A stretch of 64,000 bases of DNA. Origin: Dietzia sp. B32. Its GTDB lineage: Bacteria; Actinomycetota; Actinomycetes; Mycobacteriales; Mycobacteriaceae. The DNA lies in assembly GCF_024732245.1 (NCBI RefSeq), contig NZ_CP093845.1, positions 1 through 64,000 on the forward strand, in the 5' to 3' direction. Of the stretch, positions 1-7,966 are shown one piece after another. Positions within the stretch are counted from its first letter, which is position 1. Every line of letters starts with the position of its first letter. Made by a program: the position numbers and the translations under genes. The notes under the pieces were generated by a model. The model did no database searches, was not told the origin of the DNA, and worked only from the letters and a program-made list of their open reading frames with translations.

Positions 1-60
1 GCTAGCCCAATTCGGGTAGCCGATCCGGGATCGGAGTAGCGGATTTTCTCGGCTGCGCCG

Positions 61-792
61 TCAGCTGGTCAGGACGAACAGCAGCATCGCGGCCCAGTGA
101 CACGCGAACGCGATCACGGTGCACGTGTGGAACACCTCGTGGAAGCCGAAGACGCCGGGGGCCGGATCGGGCCGCTTGAGGCCGTAGACCACCGCGCCGC
201 CCGTGTAGGCGATACCGCCGACCAGGACGAGGATGACGGCGGCGAGGTTGGCGTTGATGAGGTCTCCGGCGAACCACACCGCGGTCCACCCCAGCCCGAT
301 GTACAACACCACGTACAACCAGCGCGGCGCGGACAGCCAGAACAGGCGGAACAGGATCCCCAGCAGGGCTCCCGACCACACGAGCGTCAACAGGATCCGG
401 GTGGTCGGGGGTTCCATCGCCGCCACCGTCATGGGGGTATATGTCCCGGCGATGAGCAGGAAGATGTTGGAGTGGTCCAGCCGGCGCATCAGGGCGGCGG
501 CGCGTGGCCCCCAGTTCACCCGGTGATACAGGGCCGAGATCCCGAACAGCAGTGACGAGGTCGCCAGGAACACCGCGCAGGCCCAGGTCAGGGCGGTCCC
601 GTCGGCGAGCACCGTGAGCACCACGCCGAGCGCGATGGCCACGGGGAGGGTGCCGGCGTGGATCCAGCCCCGCAACAACGGCTTGGGCGGGACGGGGGCG
701 GAGATACCGAAGTCGTCATCGGCGGCGACGGCGTCGTCGTTGATGCCGTCGCCGGCGGAATGCTGCAGGTCGGGGTTCACGGCGTGGTCCAC
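61..792 (-). CDS. Hemolysin III / PAQR-family membrane protein (TrhA-like)
   Basis: 243 residues with about seven hydrophobic segments after a 40-residue acidic N-terminus. PAQR-type motifs are visible: SALYHR at 86-91, LDHSNIFLLIAGTYTP at 105-120 and FHEVFH at 217-222, which supply the conserved Asp and His residues of the membrane metal site. The family is named after a Bacillus hemolysin, but in most bacteria it is linked to membrane homeostasis rather than proven haemolysis. The GTG start at 792 has TAGGTT six bases upstream and no Shine-Dalgarno sequence, so it is probably leaderless with its own promoter. It lies only 21 bases beyond fadD17 and could also receive read-through. Confidence 0.88.
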   Translation of the reverse strand: MDHAVNPDLQHSAGDGINDDAVAADDDFGISAPVPPKPLLRGWIHAGTLPVAIALGVVLTVLADGTALTWACAVFLATSSLLFGISALYHRVNWGPRAAALMRRLDHSNIFLLIAGTYTPMTVAAMEPPTTRILLTLVWSGALLGILFRLFWLSAPRWLYVVLYIGLGWTAVWFAGDLINANLAAVILVLVGGIAYTGGAVVYGLKRPDPAPGVFGFHEVFHTCTVIAFACHWAAMLLFVLTS

Positions 793-813
793 ACGCCAAA
801 CCTACCGACGACC

Positions 814-2490
814 TCACCCGGGGGTGAAGGCCCCTGCACCGTCGGCGCGGACCCAGACCCTGTCCCCGGCCGACTCGGCGCCCAGCGAGCTGAGGTCGCG
901 GGCCCGGAACTTGAAGCTGGCCGTCCGTGGCAGCGCGGCGGTCATCCGGAGCAGCGACGGCCACTGTTTGGGCCCGAGGTCGGGTTGGGCGGCGAGGAAG
1001 TCGCCGAACCCGTCGGCCAGGGTCGAGGCGTCTGCTCCCTCGCGTGCCACCACCGCCGCGGCGACGGCGTCGCCGATGACGGCCGGACCGCGCACCGTCG
1101 CCGCCGGCACGGCGTACACGCCGACCTCGGCCACATCGGGGTGTCGCCGCAGTACGCGTTCGATCGGGGCCGCCGCCAGATTCTCCCCGTCCACGCGCAT
1201 CCAGCCACCGGACCGGCCCGCGAAGTAGACCCACCCGTCGTCGTCGACGTACGCGAGGTCGCCGGAGTGGAACCGGCCGCCGCGCATCCTCTCGGCGTCG
1301 GCGGCGGGGTCGCCGTAGTACCCGGAGAACAGGCCCGGCCCGTCGGCGACCATCTCACCCACGGACTCGTCGGCGTTGAGCAGGACGCCGGCGTCGTCGA
1401 AGCGGGCGCGGGGGCACTCGTCCCCGGACTCCGGGTCGACGATCCGCACCCCGTCCGGCAGCGGGCCGAGCGCGGCGTCGGGGGTCCCGGGCGTGCGGGT
1501 GACGGAGATGCCGCCCTCGCTGGAACCGAACCCGTCCACCACGGTGACGCCGAAGCGCCGGGCGAACTCGCGGCGCACGTCGGCCGGGGCCTCGTTGCCG
1601 TAGACCACGCGCATCGGGTTGTCGGCGTCATCGGGGCGCTCGGGGGTGGCCAGGATGTAGGACAGTGGTGCGCCGACGTAGTTGGCGAAGGTGCACCCGT
1701 GTCGCCGGACGTCGTCGAGCCAGTTGGAGGCGGAGAAGCGACGCCGCAGGGCGATCGAGCATCCGGAGTACAGGGCGATCGGCCACGCCACCATCACGGC
1801 GTTGGAGTGGAACAGCGGCATCGCGCTGTACACGCAGTCGTCCGCGCCGATCCCGAACCTCTCGGCGAGCATGCGGCCGGGCACGGAGATCTTGCTCTGC
1901 GTGATCCGGACGGCCTTGGGGTCGCCGCTCGTGCCCGAGGTGAACACCAGCGCGACCAGGTCGTCGGGGCCGGCTGGCACGTCCGCCACCTCGGGGAGCG
2001 CCGCGCCGGCATGCCGGTCCAGCAGCGCGGTCCACTCGGGGGAGTCGACGGAGACCACGGGCACGCCGGGGTCGAGCCCGTCGAGCAGTGCGGCGTTGTC
2101 GGTGTCCGTGAGGATGAGCGCGCAGTCGGCGAGCGCGGCGTCCCGGATCAGGGCCTCGCCGCGCCGCGTGGGGTTGAGCCCGGCCACGACGAGCTCCGAG
2201 CATGCCGCCGCGCCGAGCAGGTGGAGGTACTCGGGCGTGCCGGCCAGGAGGAGGCCGACGTGGGGACGTGCCGGTGGTGACGACGACGACGATGACGACG
2301 ACGAGGTCATCAGTTCCCGTAGCGCCGCGATCCGCACGGCCACCGCACCGACGGCCTCCGACCAGGGCGTGAGCCGGCCGTCGGACCAGATTCCGCGGTC
2401 GCCGACGGCGGACAGGGCGTGCACCGCGTCGGCGACGGAGGTGAACGGCTGGGCGGCGACGTCCGCGATCGTCTTCACCGCGCCGCTCAC
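814..2490 (-). CDS. fadD17: Steroid side-chain acyl-CoA synthetase FadD17-like
   Basis: 558 residues of the AMP-binding (ANL) superfamily, activating a carboxylic acid to its CoA thioester through an acyl-adenylate. The P-loop TSGTSGDPK is at about 184-192, and the C-terminal GRSGGWMRVDGENL stretch matches the hinge region. The GTG start at 2490 overlaps the stop of the upstream acyl-CoA dehydrogenase as GTGA, indicating coupling. The order fadE26-fadE27-fadD17 is that of Rv3504-Rv3506, where FadD17 activates steroid C24 side chains. Substrate is inferred from synteny. Odd feature: nine consecutive serines at residues 63-71, in a region where relatives usually have a short linker. Confidence 0.9.
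   Translation of the reverse strand: MSGAVKTIADVAAQPFTSVADAVHALSAVGDRGIWSDGRLTPWSEAVGAVAVRIAALRELMTSSSSSSSSSPPARPHVGLLLAGTPEYLHLLGAAACSELVVAGLNPTRRGEALIRDAALADCALILTDTDNAALLDGLDPGVPVVSVDSPEWTALLDRHAGAALPEVADVPAGPDDLVALVFTSGTSGDPKAVRITQSKISVPGRMLAERFGIGADDCVYSAMPLFHSNAVMVAWPIALYSGCSIALRRRFSASNWLDDVRRHGCTFANYVGAPLSYILATPERPDDADNPMRVVYGNEAPADVRREFARRFGVTVVDGFGSSEGGISVTRTPGTPDAALGPLPDGVRIVDPESGDECPRARFDDAGVLLNADESVGEMVADGPGLFSGYYGDPAADAERMRGGRFHSGDLAYVDDDGWVYFAGRSGGWMRVDGENLAAAPIERVLRRHPDVAEVGVYAVPAATVRGPAVIGDAVAAAVVAREGADASTLADGFGDFLAAQPDLGPKQWPSLLRMTAALPRTASFKFRARDLSSLGAESAGDRVWVRADGAGAFTPG
2278..2304 (-). repeat. Nine-codon TCG/TCA serine microsatellite inside fadD17
   Basis: Nine in-frame serine codons, read on the minus strand as TCG or TCA, form a near-perfect trinucleotide repeat. 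It encodes the poly-Ser linker at residues 63-71 of the FadD17-like protein. Changes in copy number would stay in frame. Confidence 0.85.
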
Positions 2491-3587
2491 GCCGAGTACT
2501 CCCAGGGGTCGCCCGCGGTGGCCAGCACGTCGCCCAGGTCGAGCAGTTGCCGGGTGGCGCCGCCGAGGCGGAACTCGTCGGCCTTCGCGGCGAGGAAGTA
2601 GCGGTGGGCGGGCTCGGAGCGGTCCAGCCCGACGCCGCCGTGGACGTGCACGGCGGTGTGGGCGAGGCGGTGGCCGGCCTCGCAGGCCCAGAAGTGGGCG
2701 GAGGCGACGGCCGACCGCGCAGTGGCGGTGATCTCGAGGGCGACGGTCTCGCGGGCGGCGGCGTCCGCGCGGCAGGCATCGAGCTCGTAGGCGGCGCGCA
2801 GGGTGGACAGGCGTACGGCGTCGACGTCGATCGAACCGTCGGCCAGCCGTGCGGCGACGGCCTGGAACGTGCCGATCGGGCGACCGAACTGGTGGCGGGT
2901 GCTCGCGTAGGCGGCGGTGCGCTCGAGCGCGGCTTCGACCACGCCCCACTGGTAGGCGGCCAGGTGGACGCGGCGACGCAGGGCGTCGAGTTCGAGCGCC
3001 CCCGCGGTAAGCGCTGTGGCGTCACCGGGGTCGCCGGTGACGAGCCCGCTGCACGAGTAGTCGACGGGCACCGTGCGTTCCACGGTGACCGCCGCGCCGT
3101 CCGCCACGTGTACGCCGTCGGCCGAAGGCCGGACGATCACATCGGCGATCGGCGCCCAGTCCACCTCCGGCGCGGGGCCGGACCACCCGTCGCCGACGGC
3201 GGCGATCTCGCGCCCCTCCGCCACGGCGGTGGCGCGGTCGGTCTGTCCGGCCGCCTCGAGCAGGTGCGCCGCCCGGATCGCGGGGGAGAGCGGCACGGGA
3301 GCGAGCACGCGGCCCAGTTCTCGCAGCACCAGGGCCTCGCCCACCACGCCGAGGCCCGCGCCACCGAGGAGCTCGGGAGCCAGGGCGGCGGGCACTCCGG
3401 CCCGGACGAGCTCCTCCCAGAACCGGGCGTGGAACCGGGCGGTGTCGCGGTCGGTCCCGCCGGACTCGGTGCCGGGACCGAACCGGGCGTCGAGTTCGCG
3501 CAAGGAGTCGTCGGTGACCAGTTGCGCACCCATGTCCCGGACGAGGGCGGTCAGCTCCGCGGTGGTGTCGTCGACGGAGAAATCCAT
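2487..3587 (-). CDS. fadE27: Acyl-CoA dehydrogenase subunit FadE27-like
   Basis: 366 residues of the acyl-CoA dehydrogenase fold. The C-terminal helical domain has the FAD-contacting motif RHQFGRPIGTFQAV (about 229-242) and a GGVGLDRSEP segment near 320. In M. tuberculosis FadE26 and FadE27 form an alpha2-beta2 enzyme (ChsE4-ChsE5) that dehydrogenates the CoA-linked steroid side chain; each subunit alone is incomplete. Pairing with the adjacent fadE26 (one base between the genes) supports the same arrangement. The N-terminal half is divergent, as expected for the partner subunit. The ATG lies directly after the fadE26 stop, with GGAAGGAGCG just before it. Confidence 0.9.
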   Translation of the reverse strand: MDFSVDDTTAELTALVRDMGAQLVTDDSLRELDARFGPGTESGGTDRDTARFHARFWEELVRAGVPAALAPELLGGAGLGVVGEALVLRELGRVLAPVPLSPAIRAAHLLEAAGQTDRATAVAEGREIAAVGDGWSGPAPEVDWAPIADVIVRPSADGVHVADGAAVTVERTVPVDYSCSGLVTGDPGDATALTAGALELDALRRRVHLAAYQWGVVEAALERTAAYASTRHQFGRPIGTFQAVAARLADGSIDVDAVRLSTLRAAYELDACRADAAARETVALEITATARSAVASAHFWACEAGHRLAHTAVHVHGGVGLDRSEPAHRYFLAAKADEFRLGGATRQLLDLGDVLATAGDPWEYSA

Positions 3588-3588
3588 G

Positions 3589-4854
3589 TCAGCGCTCCTT
3601 CCGGGGCTGTGTACTCGGGGAGGCGGCCGGGGCGACCCGGGGCGCCGGAGGCAACCCGAGGCCGGCGGTGGCGATGATGTCGCGCTGCACCTCGTTGGTG
3701 CCGCCGCCGAAGGTGAGGATGAGGGCCGAGCGGTGGAGGCGCTCGATGCGCCCGTGCAGGGCGGCCGTCGGGGAGTGGGCGCGTTGGTACCCGCTCGAGC
3801 CGAGGACCTCCATCAGGAGGCGGTAGGCCTCGCAGGCGGTCTCGGTGCCGTACACCTTGGTCGCCGACGCCGCGATGCGGGTGGGCGCGGCGGTGTCGGC
3901 GGAGACGATCTCCCAGTTGCGCAGTGCCAGGTACTCGGCCATCGCGTGCACGCGTGCCAGGTGGGTGCGGACCCACTCGTTCTCCATGACGACCCCGTCG
4001 CCGGGCAGCCCGACGTCGGCCGAGCGGGTGGTACGCGCCCACTGCACGACCTGCCGCAGCGAGGCCTGCAGTGGTCCCGCCGAGGTCAGGGCGACGCGTT
4101 CGTGGTTGAGCTGGTTGGTCATCAGCGGCCAGCCGCCGTGCTCCGGGCCGACGAGGTTGCTCGCCGGCACCACCACGTCCTGGTAGTAGGTCGCGCTGGT
4201 GTCGGGGCCGGCCATGGTGTGCACGGGCGTCCAGGAGAAGCCCTCCGCGTCGGTGGGGACGACGATCATCGAGATGCCCTTGTGGCGCTTGGCGTCCGGA
4301 TCGGTGCGGGCGGCCAGCCAGATCCAGTCGGCGTACGCCACCAGGGAGGTCCACATCTTCTGGCCGTTGATGCGGTACACCTCCTGCCCCTCGAACTCCC
4401 CGCTCCCGGGCTCGCGGACGGCCCGGGTGCGCAATGAGGCCAGGTCGGTGCCGGAGTCCGGCTCGGAGTACCCGATGCCGAAGTGCAGCTCGCCGCGACT
4501 GATCCGGGGCAGGAAGTAGTTCTTCTGCTCGTCCGATCCGAACGCCATGATGGTGGGTGCCACGGAGTTGATGGTGAGGAACGGGACCGGCACGCCGGCG
4601 ATCGCGGCTTCATCAGTGAAGATGAGCTGGTCGATCATCGGCCGGTTCTTCCCGCCGAACTCCTCCGGCCAGCCCAGGGTGAGCCAGCCGTCGCGACCCA
4701 TCTCGGCGACGATCTCGCGGTACGCGTCGCCGTGTCCGTACTCGCCGGTGGTGGAGGTGAACGCCTCCCGTCGTTCGGGGGTCATCAAGGCCGCGAAGTA
4801 CTCGCGCAACTCCCCGCGCAGACGTTCCTGGTCGGTGGTGTAGGTGATGTCCAT
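3589..4854 (-). CDS. fadE26: Acyl-CoA dehydrogenase subunit FadE26-like
   Basis: 421 residues with the full acyl-CoA dehydrogenase layout: alpha-helical N-terminus, middle beta domain with YSEPDSGTDLASLRT (about 130-145) and MWTSLV, and a C-terminal bundle ending FGGGTNEVQRDII. It is the likely partner of FadE27 for dehydrogenation of C26/C24 steroid side-chain CoA esters. The start at 4854 (MDITYTTDQERL) is preferred over an in-frame ATG at 4869 because family members begin at this point; an AGGG lies three bases upstream. A KstR-type palindrome at 4876-4889 lies in its promoter, shared with the divergent fdxD. Confidence 0.92.
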   Translation of the reverse strand: MDITYTTDQERLRGELREYFAALMTPERREAFTSTTGEYGHGDAYREIVAEMGRDGWLTLGWPEEFGGKNRPMIDQLIFTDEAAIAGVPVPFLTINSVAPTIMAFGSDEQKNYFLPRISRGELHFGIGYSEPDSGTDLASLRTRAVREPGSGEFEGQEVYRINGQKMWTSLVAYADWIWLAARTDPDAKRHKGISMIVVPTDAEGFSWTPVHTMAGPDTSATYYQDVVVPASNLVGPEHGGWPLMTNQLNHERVALTSAGPLQASLRQVVQWARTTRSADVGLPGDGVVMENEWVRTHLARVHAMAEYLALRNWEIVSADTAAPTRIAASATKVYGTETACEAYRLLMEVLGSSGYQRAHSPTAALHGRIERLHRSALILTFGGGTNEVQRDIIATAGLGLPPAPRVAPAASPSTQPRKER

Positions 4855-4875
4855 ATGCCCTAAGCTCATCGTGAG

Positions 4876-4889
4876 TGGAACACGTTCTA
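4876..4889. promoter_or_regulatory. KstR-type operator between fadE26 and fdxD
   Basis: TGGAACACGTTCTA fits the mycobacterial/rhodococcal KstR consensus TNNAACNNGTTNNA exactly. It lies 22 bases upstream of fadE26 and 71 upstream of fdxD, so one site could repress both divergent transcripts until a sterol CoA-thioester metabolite releases KstR. The kstR gene is not in the window. Confidence 0.8.
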
Positions 4890-4959
4890 GTGTCGTGTCT
4901 CACATAGTATCCAACCATCTCGCGGCCATGGTGGCCGTGGTGCGACCGAGGAGGACGGC

Positions 4960-5154
4960 ATGAGGATTGAAGTCGATCCCGACCGCTGCGAGGGGCAGGC
5001 CGTGTGCGTCGGCCTGGCGCCGAAGGTCTTCGAACTCAACGACGACGACGAGGTGGTGCGCGTGATCGTCGACGAGGTCCCCGAGGACCTGCAGAAGCGC
5101 GCACTCAAGGCTGTGGAGAAGTGCCCGATGGCCGCTCTGAAGGTCGCGGGGTGA
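4960..5154 (+). CDS. fdxD: [3Fe-4S]-type ferredoxin FdxD
   Basis: 64 residues. Three cysteines are placed as in single-cluster [3Fe-4S] ferredoxins of actinobacteria: C10, C16 and C55 (followed by Pro), with no fourth cysteine between C10 and C16. It would carry electrons to a monooxygenase, plausibly a steroid cytochrome P450 encoded elsewhere. It corresponds in position to Rv3503c. An AGGAGG lies 6-7 bases before the ATG. It is the first gene of the rightward transcript behind the KstR-type operator and overlaps hsd4A by four bases if the GTG start there is used. Confidence 0.92.
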   Translation: MRIEVDPDRCEGQAVCVGLAPKVFELNDDDEVVRVIVDEVPEDLQKRALKAVEKCPMAALKVAG

Positions 5155-6080
5155 GCGGGGGAATGGTGCGGAACGATCTCGACGCGGACCTCTCGCTCGA
5201 CGGCCGGGTCGCCGTGGTCACCGGCTCCGGCTCGGGGCTCGGCGCGGCCGAGGCGGTCGAGCTTGCACGCTCGGGCGCGGCCGCGGTGGTCATCAACGAC
5301 ATCCGACCCGGCGAGGCCGCGGACGCGGTGATCGCGGACATCGAGGCGGCCGGCGCCAAGGCCGCGCTCGTCGTGGGCGATGTCTCCGAGCGGGCGACCG
5401 CCGACGCGATGGTCGCCGAGGCACTCAAGCTCGGTGGTCTGCACGTGGTGGTCAACAATGCCGGTATCACCCGCGACAAGATGCTGTTCAACATGTCCGA
5501 CGAGGACTTCGACGCGGTCGTCAAGGTGCACCTGCGGGGCCACTTCCTGCTCACGCGTAATGCGGCCGCCCACTGGCGTTCGGAGAGCAAGACGTCCGGG
5601 GGGCCTGTCTACGGTCGCCTCATCAACACCTCGTCCGAGGCGGGGTTGTTCGGCCCTCCCGGTCAGGCCAACTACGGGGCGGCCAAGGCTGCGATCACGG
5701 CCCTGACGCTGTCCGCGTCGCGGGTCCTCGAGCGCATCGGCTGCACGGCCAACGCCATCGCCCCGCGCGGGCGCACCGGCATGACCGAGGCCGTGTTCGA
5801 GCCGTGGGACGAGTCGAAGGGTCCCGACCCGCTGTCGCCGGACCGGGTCGCCGACCTCGTGTCCTACCTGGCCTCGCCCGCTGCCGCGGACGTCACCGGG
5901 CAGCTGTTTGTGGTATACGGCGGGATGGTCGCGCTCGTGGAGGCGCCTGTCGTGGAACAGCGGTTCGACGCCGCGGGCGGCGTGTGGGATCGTCGCGAGT
6001 TCGCGGACGCGATCTCGGCGCACTGGTCAGGCCGCCCGGAGGGCAAGTCCTTCTCGGCCGCGGAGATCATGGCGCTCTGA
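5151..6080 (+). CDS. hsd4A: Short-chain dehydrogenase, 17-beta-hydroxysteroid type (Hsd4A)
   Basis: 309 residues of the classical SDR fold. Visible are the NAD-binding TGSGSGLG (24-31), NNAG (102-105), serine S161/S162, and the YGAAK catalytic pair Tyr175 and Lys179. The position equals Rv3502c (Hsd4A), reported as a steroid 17-beta-hydroxyl or side-chain 3-hydroxyacyl-CoA dehydrogenase. The GTG at 5151 overlaps the fdxD stop as GTGA and has GAAGG upstream; an ATG at 5163 is the alternative start. A strong hairpin follows the stop codon at 6091-6127. Confidence 0.9.
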   Translation: MSGGMVRNDLDADLSLDGRVAVVTGSGSGLGAAEAVELARSGAAAVVINDIRPGEAADAVIADIEAAGAKAALVVGDVSERATADAMVAEALKLGGLHVVVNNAGITRDKMLFNMSDEDFDAVVKVHLRGHFLLTRNAAAHWRSESKTSGGPVYGRLINTSSEAGLFGPPGQANYGAAKAAITALTLSASRVLERIGCTANAIAPRGRTGMTEAVFEPWDESKGPDPLSPDRVADLVSYLASPAAADVTGQLFVVYGGMVALVEAPVVEQRFDAAGGVWDRREFADAISAHWSGRPEGKSFSAAEIMAL

Positions 6081-6090
6081 ACTGCGAGTG

Positions 6091-6127
6091 GTCCCCGGCG
6101 CGATCATCGATCGATCGCGTCGGGGAC
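6091..6127 (+). terminator. 14-bp hairpin after hsd4A
   Basis: Arms 6091-6104 and 6114-6127 pair over 14 positions with one G-U wobble and a 9-base loop. There is no T-run after it. It lies between hsd4A and the yrbE4A promoter, so it may end or attenuate the fdxD-hsd4A transcript. Confidence 0.6.
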
Positions 6128-6205
6128 CGCCTCGCGACCTCGGGGTCGTGTTAGATTCCCCCGACACGTGCAGACAGGGCCTCCGGATGGGGGCGAGGGA
6201 AGCCC

Positions 6206-6233
6206 TTGTCAGATAGAACGCGTTCTAGATACT
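6206..6233 (+). promoter_or_regulatory. mce4 promoter with embedded KstR-type operator
   Basis: TAGAACGCGTTCTA at 6214-6227 is a perfect 14-base palindrome matching the KstR consensus. It fills the spacer between TTGTCA (6206-6211) and GATACT (6228-6233), a plausible -35/-10 pair 16 bases apart, so bound repressor would occlude RNA polymerase. The yrbE4A ATG lies 106 bases further on. Confidence 0.78.
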
Positions 6234-6339
6234 GTGTAATCGGGATCACACGAAACGGTCACTTGTTCAGGCCGACCCAGTTCTGGCCACGGTGGCCGAC
6301 CGCGTGAGACCCGGGGGATGAAAGACAGGAGGGGGCGCC

Positions 6340-7104
6340 ATGGCGAGGGTTCTCGACGCGCCGCTCAAAGGGGTGGGCGACTTCGTCGCGATGACGCTCG
6401 ACACGTTCGTGTCCTTCCCGTCGATCGTGCGGCAGGGCCGGGAGTTCGTCGAACAGTCCTGGTTCATCGCGCGCGTATCCATGCTGGCCACCGTCCTGGT
6501 GGCCATCCCCTTCACCGTCCTGGTGAGCTTCACGCTGAACATCCTGCTCCGCGAGATCGGAGCGGCCGATCTCTCGGGAGCGGGGGCGGCACTCGGGGCG
6601 GTGACCCAGGTGGGGCCCATGGTCACCGTTCTCATCGTCGCCGGCGCCGGCGCCACGGCCATCTGCGCAGACCTGGGCGCGCGGACCATCCGCGAGGAGA
6701 TCGACGCGATGGAGGTGCTGGGGATCGACCCGGTCAAGCGACTGGTCGTGCCCCGGGTCGCCGCGTCGACCTTCGTCGCCCTCCTGCTCAACGGGCTGGT
6801 GTGCACCATCGGCATCCTCGGCGGGTTCCTCTTCTCAGTGTTGCTCCAGGGAGTCAACCCGGGGGCCTTCGTCAACGGCATCACGCTGCTCACCGGTCTC
6901 GGCGAGTTGATACTCGCGCAGGTCAAGGCCGGGTTGTTCGGGATGCTCGCCGGGCTGGTCGCCTGCTACAAGGGGCTCTATGTCCGCGGTGGTCCGAAGG
7001 AGGTCGGCAACGCGGTCAACGAGACCGTCGTCTTCGCGTTCATGGCGCTGTTCGTCGTCAACACCGTGGTGACCGCCGTGGGTGTCAAGGTCCTGGGGGC
7101 GTGA
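6340..7104 (+). CDS. yrbE4A: Mce4 ABC-type permease subunit YrbE4A
   Basis: 254 residues of the MlaE/YrbE permease family, with five or six membrane segments. The family loop REEIDAMEVLGIDPVKRLVVPR lies at about 117-138. YrbE4A and YrbE4B form the inner-membrane core of the Mce4 importer for cholesterol and related sterols; the partner ATPase (MceG) is usually encoded elsewhere and is not in the window. AGGAGG lies before the ATG. It is the first gene of the mce4 operon, and the next gene starts one base after its stop codon. Confidence 0.95.
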   Translation: MARVLDAPLKGVGDFVAMTLDTFVSFPSIVRQGREFVEQSWFIARVSMLATVLVAIPFTVLVSFTLNILLREIGAADLSGAGAALGAVTQVGPMVTVLIVAGAGATAICADLGARTIREEIDAMEVLGIDPVKRLVVPRVAASTFVALLLNGLVCTIGILGGFLFSVLLQGVNPGAFVNGITLLTGLGELILAQVKAGLFGMLAGLVACYKGLYVRGGPKEVGNAVNETVVFAFMALFVVNTVVTAVGVKVLGA

Positions 7105-7105
7105 G

Positions 7106-7957
7106 GTGACCGTCATCGAGACCACCCGGTTCCCGCGCCTCGCGCGGGCCCGGCACCACACCGTCGGCAGGATCGACGATTTCGGCGGCATCGCCCTGTT
7201 CTTCTGGCGAGCGCTTCTGGCCACGCCGCGGGCGCTCACGCATTACCGCAAGGAGACGCTGCGGCTCATCGCCGAGATCGCCATGGGTACGGGCGCGCTG
7301 GCGATGATCGGCGGCACCGTGGTGATCGTCGGGTTCCTCACCCTGGCCACCGGCGGCGTGATCGCCGTCCAGGGGTTCTCGTCGCTCACGGATGTCGGGG
7401 TCGAGGCGCTCACCGGTTTCTTCGCGGCGTTCATCAACGTGCGAATCGCCGCCCCGGTGATCGCCGGCATCGGGTTGGCGGCCACCATCGGGGCCGGTGC
7501 GACCGCCCAGTTGGGCGCGATGCGCGTGTCGGAGGAGATCGACGCACTCGAGGTGATGGCGATCGACTCGGTCACCTACCTCGTCTCCACGCGGATCGTC
7601 GCCGGGATGATCGCCGTGGTGCCGTTGTACTCCCTCGCCGTCATCGCCTCGTTCCTGGCGAGCCGGTTCGCGACCGTGGAGATCTACGGACAGTCCGGGG
7701 GCGTCTACGACCACTACTTCTCGACGTTCCTCATCCCCACGGACATCCTGTGGTCCTTCGTGCAGGCCATCGCGATGGCCATCACGATCATGCTCATCCA
7801 CACCTACTACGGCTACAACGCCGCCGGCGGTCCCGCCGGAGTCGGCACCGCCGTCGGAAACGCCGTCCGCACCTCGCTCATCGCCGTGGTGACCGTAACC
7901 CTTCTCGTCTCCCTCGCGATCTACGGCGGAGACGGCAACTTCAACCTGTCGGGATAG
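7106..7957 (+). CDS. yrbE4B: Mce4 ABC-type permease subunit YrbE4B
   Basis: 283 residues, a second MlaE-type permease and paralogue of YrbE4A, with the matching loop SEEIDALEVMAIDSVTYLVSTR at about 141-162. The GTG at 7106 gives the start VTVIETTRFPRL; longer in-frame starts would run into yrbE4A. It pairs with YrbE4A in the transporter core. mce4A follows after nine bases with an AGGAGACACAG leader. Confidence 0.95.
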   Translation: MTVIETTRFPRLARARHHTVGRIDDFGGIALFFWRALLATPRALTHYRKETLRLIAEIAMGTGALAMIGGTVVIVGFLTLATGGVIAVQGFSSLTDVGVEALTGFFAAFINVRIAAPVIAGIGLAATIGAGATAQLGAMRVSEEIDALEVMAIDSVTYLVSTRIVAGMIAVVPLYSLAVIASFLASRFATVEIYGQSGGVYDHYFSTFLIPTDILWSFVQAIAMAITIMLIHTYYGYNAAGGPAGVGTAVGNAVRTSLIAVVTVTLLVSLAIYGGDGNFNLSG

Positions 7958-7966
7958 GAGACACAG

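Noticed and set aside
2-379. Short frame at the left edge
   Set aside because: It is a shifted frame of the hemolysin III-like gene and shows no independent coding evidence.
6234-6251. GTGT-N10-ACAC inverted repeat just after the mce4 KstR-type site
   Set aside because: Half-sites are only four bases and the spacing does not fit CRP/GlxR; not convincing as a separate operator.
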